The notes beneath the pieces are model-generated. The model saw nothing but the letters and a program-made list of their open reading frames with translations, ran no database searches and had not been told where the DNA came from. A program made the translations under genes and the position numbers. 64,000 bases of DNA. It comes from Hyparrhenia diplandra. Its lineage: Eukaryota > Streptophyta > Magnoliopsida > Poales > Poaceae. The stretch covers positions 62,001 through 126,000 of the forward strand of contig JADLZK010001302.1 in the NCBI GenBank assembly GCA_015847255.1, given 5' to 3'. This document shows, piece by piece, positions 62,101 through 64,000 of this stretch (its first letter is position 1; every line of letters starts with the position of its first letter).

Positions 62101-62565
62101 GGTGTAATGCTACAATGCTTTGAGCCTTTGACCTTCTAAGCAACAAGCCAACAAATTAGTACCAATATCAGGATGGGCTCGACTATCAACATGATTTGAG
62201 AACCATTCTCATTCTCACCCACGAAAGGATTCTAGTTTCACAATTCGATTGGGATGGAAGTTAATAAAATAGGCACTTAATCATTCCACCGCAACGAATG
62301 AGTCTTATCTACAGCAAGAGTCCGATCTGAATCTAGGTGAGCCACCCTAACAAGAGAGGAAAAAAGATTCATGAGAGGGGGAACGGAACGTGCGTACGAA
62401 TTCGCGGACGATGCCCTTGTAGACGAGGATGGGGACGGCGAGGCCGAAGAGGCCAACGACGGCGAGGCTGCGGCGCGTCCAGCGGAAGTTGAACTCGAGG
62501 TTCTCCCGGCCGGCGTTCCACTCCTCGATCCACTTGTTCTTGTGCACCTCCATCCCACCACCCAT
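59159..62565 (-). CDS. NDUFB4: mitochondrial complex I subunit NDUFB4/B15-like, 2 exons, 71 aa
   Basis: Small accessory subunit of NADH:ubiquinone oxidoreductase in the membrane arm of complex I. Exon 1 (62565-62398) encodes 56 residues: MGGGMEVHKNKWIEEWNAGR, then the NLEFNFRWTRRSLAVVGLFG block, then one membrane segment (about residues 34-50, LAVVGLFGLAVPILVYK) and GIVREF. Exon 2 is only 48 nt (59206-59159) and adds HMQDEDAGRPPRKFL and a TAA stop. Borders are ttc|gtacgc and gttgcag|cacatg, phase 0. The order matches the plant B15 protein as I know it from Arabidopsis (At2g31490). The 3.2 kb intron is very large for such a gene. The frame is intact throughout, unlike its neighbours. The start codon faces TOM7 across 364 bp. 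Confidence 0.95.
59207..62397 (-). other. large intron of the complex I subunit gene
   Basis: Holds no recognised gene. It contains gt/ggggtgg simple sequence near 59940-59970 and a segment at about 61050-61540 bordered by cctaggcg/cgcctag-rich text with a GC-rich centre, which looks like an inserted repeat of unknown family. Open frames there lack any recognisable domain. Confidence 0.5.
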
Positions 62566-62929
62566 CTTCTCCTTCTCCTCCCTTTCTCCCCACGGATCGC
62601 GCTGCTCGTCGGCGAAGGGTGGAAAGACCTATGCAACGGCGGCGGCGAATCTGGTGTCGTGAGTATCAAGAGTGTGCGACCGTGCAACGTTACCCACTAC
62701 TCGATTTTCAAAATAGACCCTAGAAAATAATGTAATTGTTAATCTTACTGCTAGGGCCAAAACTTGATTATGGATCAGTTGGTCGCGGGCTTGAGAAATT
62801 ACGAGGAGCACCTCAACAAATGCAGTAATCACATCTTCCGTATCAGGCTATCACGAGCTGCAATCTCCAGCCTATCCGCTTTCCCTTCCTCTCTCCTCCC
62901 TCGCGTCTTCCCAGCTGACGGAAGCAGAG
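62566..62929. promoter_or_regulatory. shared divergent promoter region, complex I subunit and TOM7
   Basis: Only 364 bp separate the two start codons, which point away from each other. This interval must contain both 5' leaders and both promoters. No obvious TATA box was seen for either. Co-regulation is inferred from the arrangement and the shared mitochondrial role. Confidence 0.6.
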
Positions 62930-63199
62930 ATGGCATCTGGCGCGGCGGCGAAGGGAAAGGCCCTGGCGGACGGGGCGGAGTCAGCGGCGGAGATCGCGGC
63001 GCGGCGGGCGCGGGAGTGGAGCACGTGGGCGATGAAGAAGGCCAAGGTGGTGGCCCACTACGGCTTCATTCCCCTCGTCATCCTCATCGGCATGAACTCC
63101 GAGCCCAAGCCGCGCCTCGCCCAGCTCCTCTCCCCATCTAGGCGGGCGTGCTCGATTGATCGATCCCCGTCGTCGGGTGCTCGGTGCTCCTCGCTCTGA
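62930..63199 (+). CDS. TOM7: mitochondrial import receptor subunit TOM7
   Basis: TOM7 is a small tail-anchored subunit that modulates assembly of the outer-membrane import pore around TOM40. The start agagATGGCA is a good context. The protein has a charged N-terminus rich in Ala, Lys and Glu (about 30 residues), then REWSTWAMKKAKVVAHYGFI and PLVILIGMNSEPKPRLAQLL, including the single membrane segment (about residues 41-57). Plant TOM7 ends at LLSPV or similar, followed by a stop. Here the frame reads SPS and continues for 19 residues to 63199. One more C in the C4 run at 63132-63135 would give LLSPI and a TAG stop at once, so the extension is probably artefactual. The gene is intronless in this window. 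Confidence 0.9.
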   Translation: MASGAAAKGKALADGAESAAEIAARRAREWSTWAMKKAKVVAHYGFIPLVILIGMNSEPKPRLAQLLSPSRRACSIDRSPSSGARCSSL

Positions 63200-63704
63200 T
63201 CCGCGCCGCGAGTGCATTCCATTCCTGAAGCATTTCTTGCTACGTGTTTAGTTTCATTTCTTTACCATTTTCCTCTTTCCGTTTGATCGAATATAATTGG
63301 GTCTCAAATTTAGTTGTACCAGAGTTTGGAATTTGTGATAAAGGGTCTTTCCAGTCCAAATCCCTGGAAATTTGTTTAAACTTTCAGCCAAACATCAGAA
63401 ATTACTTGGACAATCTCCCATGTACTTATGTTTTTGCTTCCGGTCCATTGGGAGCTTTAAAGAACACTGCATTGATCTAAGGGCATTTTACTCCACACTT
63501 ATACTCAGGCATAGTATTTGGGAACTGAGGATCAAATTTTCATTTTTCGCCTGTATTCGCAGCGTGTGCATACTGCATGTACTGTAGATATCAATGCAGT
63601 AATGTTTGCCCCACTTGATTCCGCGGCGACATTGCAGATGCCTGAGTTTCCACTTCCAGTGAGTTTAGAACTTACCGAGACATGGAATATTATTATGTTT
63701 CTGG
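63200..63704 (+). other. TOM7 3' flank
   Basis: Presumed TOM7 3' untranslated region, then AT-rich sequence with no gene recognised. Confidence 0.4.
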
Positions 63705-63975
63705 CTCCCTCCGTCCCAAAAATAAACGATGCTCTATTATGGGAAATGTGGTTGGTCAAACTTTCGGATCATGGAAACACTAAGTTTGTAGAAAATACGT
63801 GCAACATTTAAATTTTTAAATAAATTTGTTAAAAAACTAGGGCTTAAAGATCTTTCCAATTGATACTAATTACTTAACATAAATATTTATATATTTTAAT
63901 ATATAATCACAGTTATTTTTCAAAACATTGAGGCTAGGGCTCGGTAGCAAAAAGGTCTTTTATTTTGGGACAGAT
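63705..63975. repeat. Stowaway MITE with decayed right end
   Basis: Starts ctccctccgtccc. The interior has caaactttcgg, acgtgcaacatttaa, aaataaatttgttaaaaaac and gatctttccaa, as in the copy at 48516-48750. The right terminus reads gggacagatcttgg instead of gggacggagggag, so the end position is approximate. Confidence 0.8.
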
Positions 63976-64000
63976 CTTGGGTAAAGCAAAAAGCAAACAC

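Noticed and set aside
1..64000. CRISPR arrays, bacterial operons or phage genes
   Set aside because: The window is plant nuclear DNA. The tandem repeats found have no spacer structure and there are no cas-like genes.

Overview
The window is plant nuclear DNA, almost certainly from a grass (Poaceae). The evidence is spliceosomal introns, GC-rich first exons, Stowaway MITEs with the grass terminus ctccctccgtcc, a Tat-lineage Ty3/gypsy element, a MULE, a hAT element and 5'-truncated LINEs, together with four recognisable plant housekeeping or developmental genes plus one flavin monooxygenase gene. I cannot name the species from sequence alone.

Layout. Positions 1-19432 are a nest of LTR retrotransposons. 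A broken Tat/RIRE2-like gypsy element (plus-strand pol, minus-strand extra ORF, 3' LTR from 8180) is split at 9112/19074 by a second, non-coding LTR element (9113-19073) with 3-4 kb LTRs. The outer element itself appears to sit in a MITE, whose remnant follows at 19433. Positions 19433-32400 are gene-free and hold small DNA transposons (Stowaway, PIF/Harbinger, MULE, fold-back and other MITEs) and retroposed LINE tails.

Genes. 32973-35490 (-) is a YUCCA-type flavin monooxygenase for auxin synthesis (4 exons). 35491-50702 is intergenic and includes a LINE fragment with a perfect target duplication and a hAT element. 50703-51777 (-) is an OVATE family protein gene. 53769-58349 (-) is an EngB/YihA-type GTPase for organelle ribosome assembly (4 exons). 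59159-62565 (-) is a tiny mitochondrial complex I subunit (NDUFB4/B15-like) whose 48-nt last exon lies 3.2 kb from its first. 62930-63199 (+) is the mitochondrial import subunit TOM7, head-to-head with the complex I gene across 364 bp.

A recurring feature is that four of the five genes need one-base changes in mononucleotide runs to stay in frame (OFP twice, EngB once or twice, YUCCA once, TOM7 once). Independent inactivation of so many neighbouring genes, two of them normally essential, is unlikely. Homopolymer-length errors in the assembly are the simpler reading, which also means some of the damage in the transposon ORFs may not be real.

I do not see a new multi-gene biological system. 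The observations most worth following are the antisense ORF with its own TATA box in the gypsy element, the asymmetric LTRs of the nested non-coding element, two retroposition scars that are almost pure poly(A), and the head-to-head pair of mitochondrial genes.
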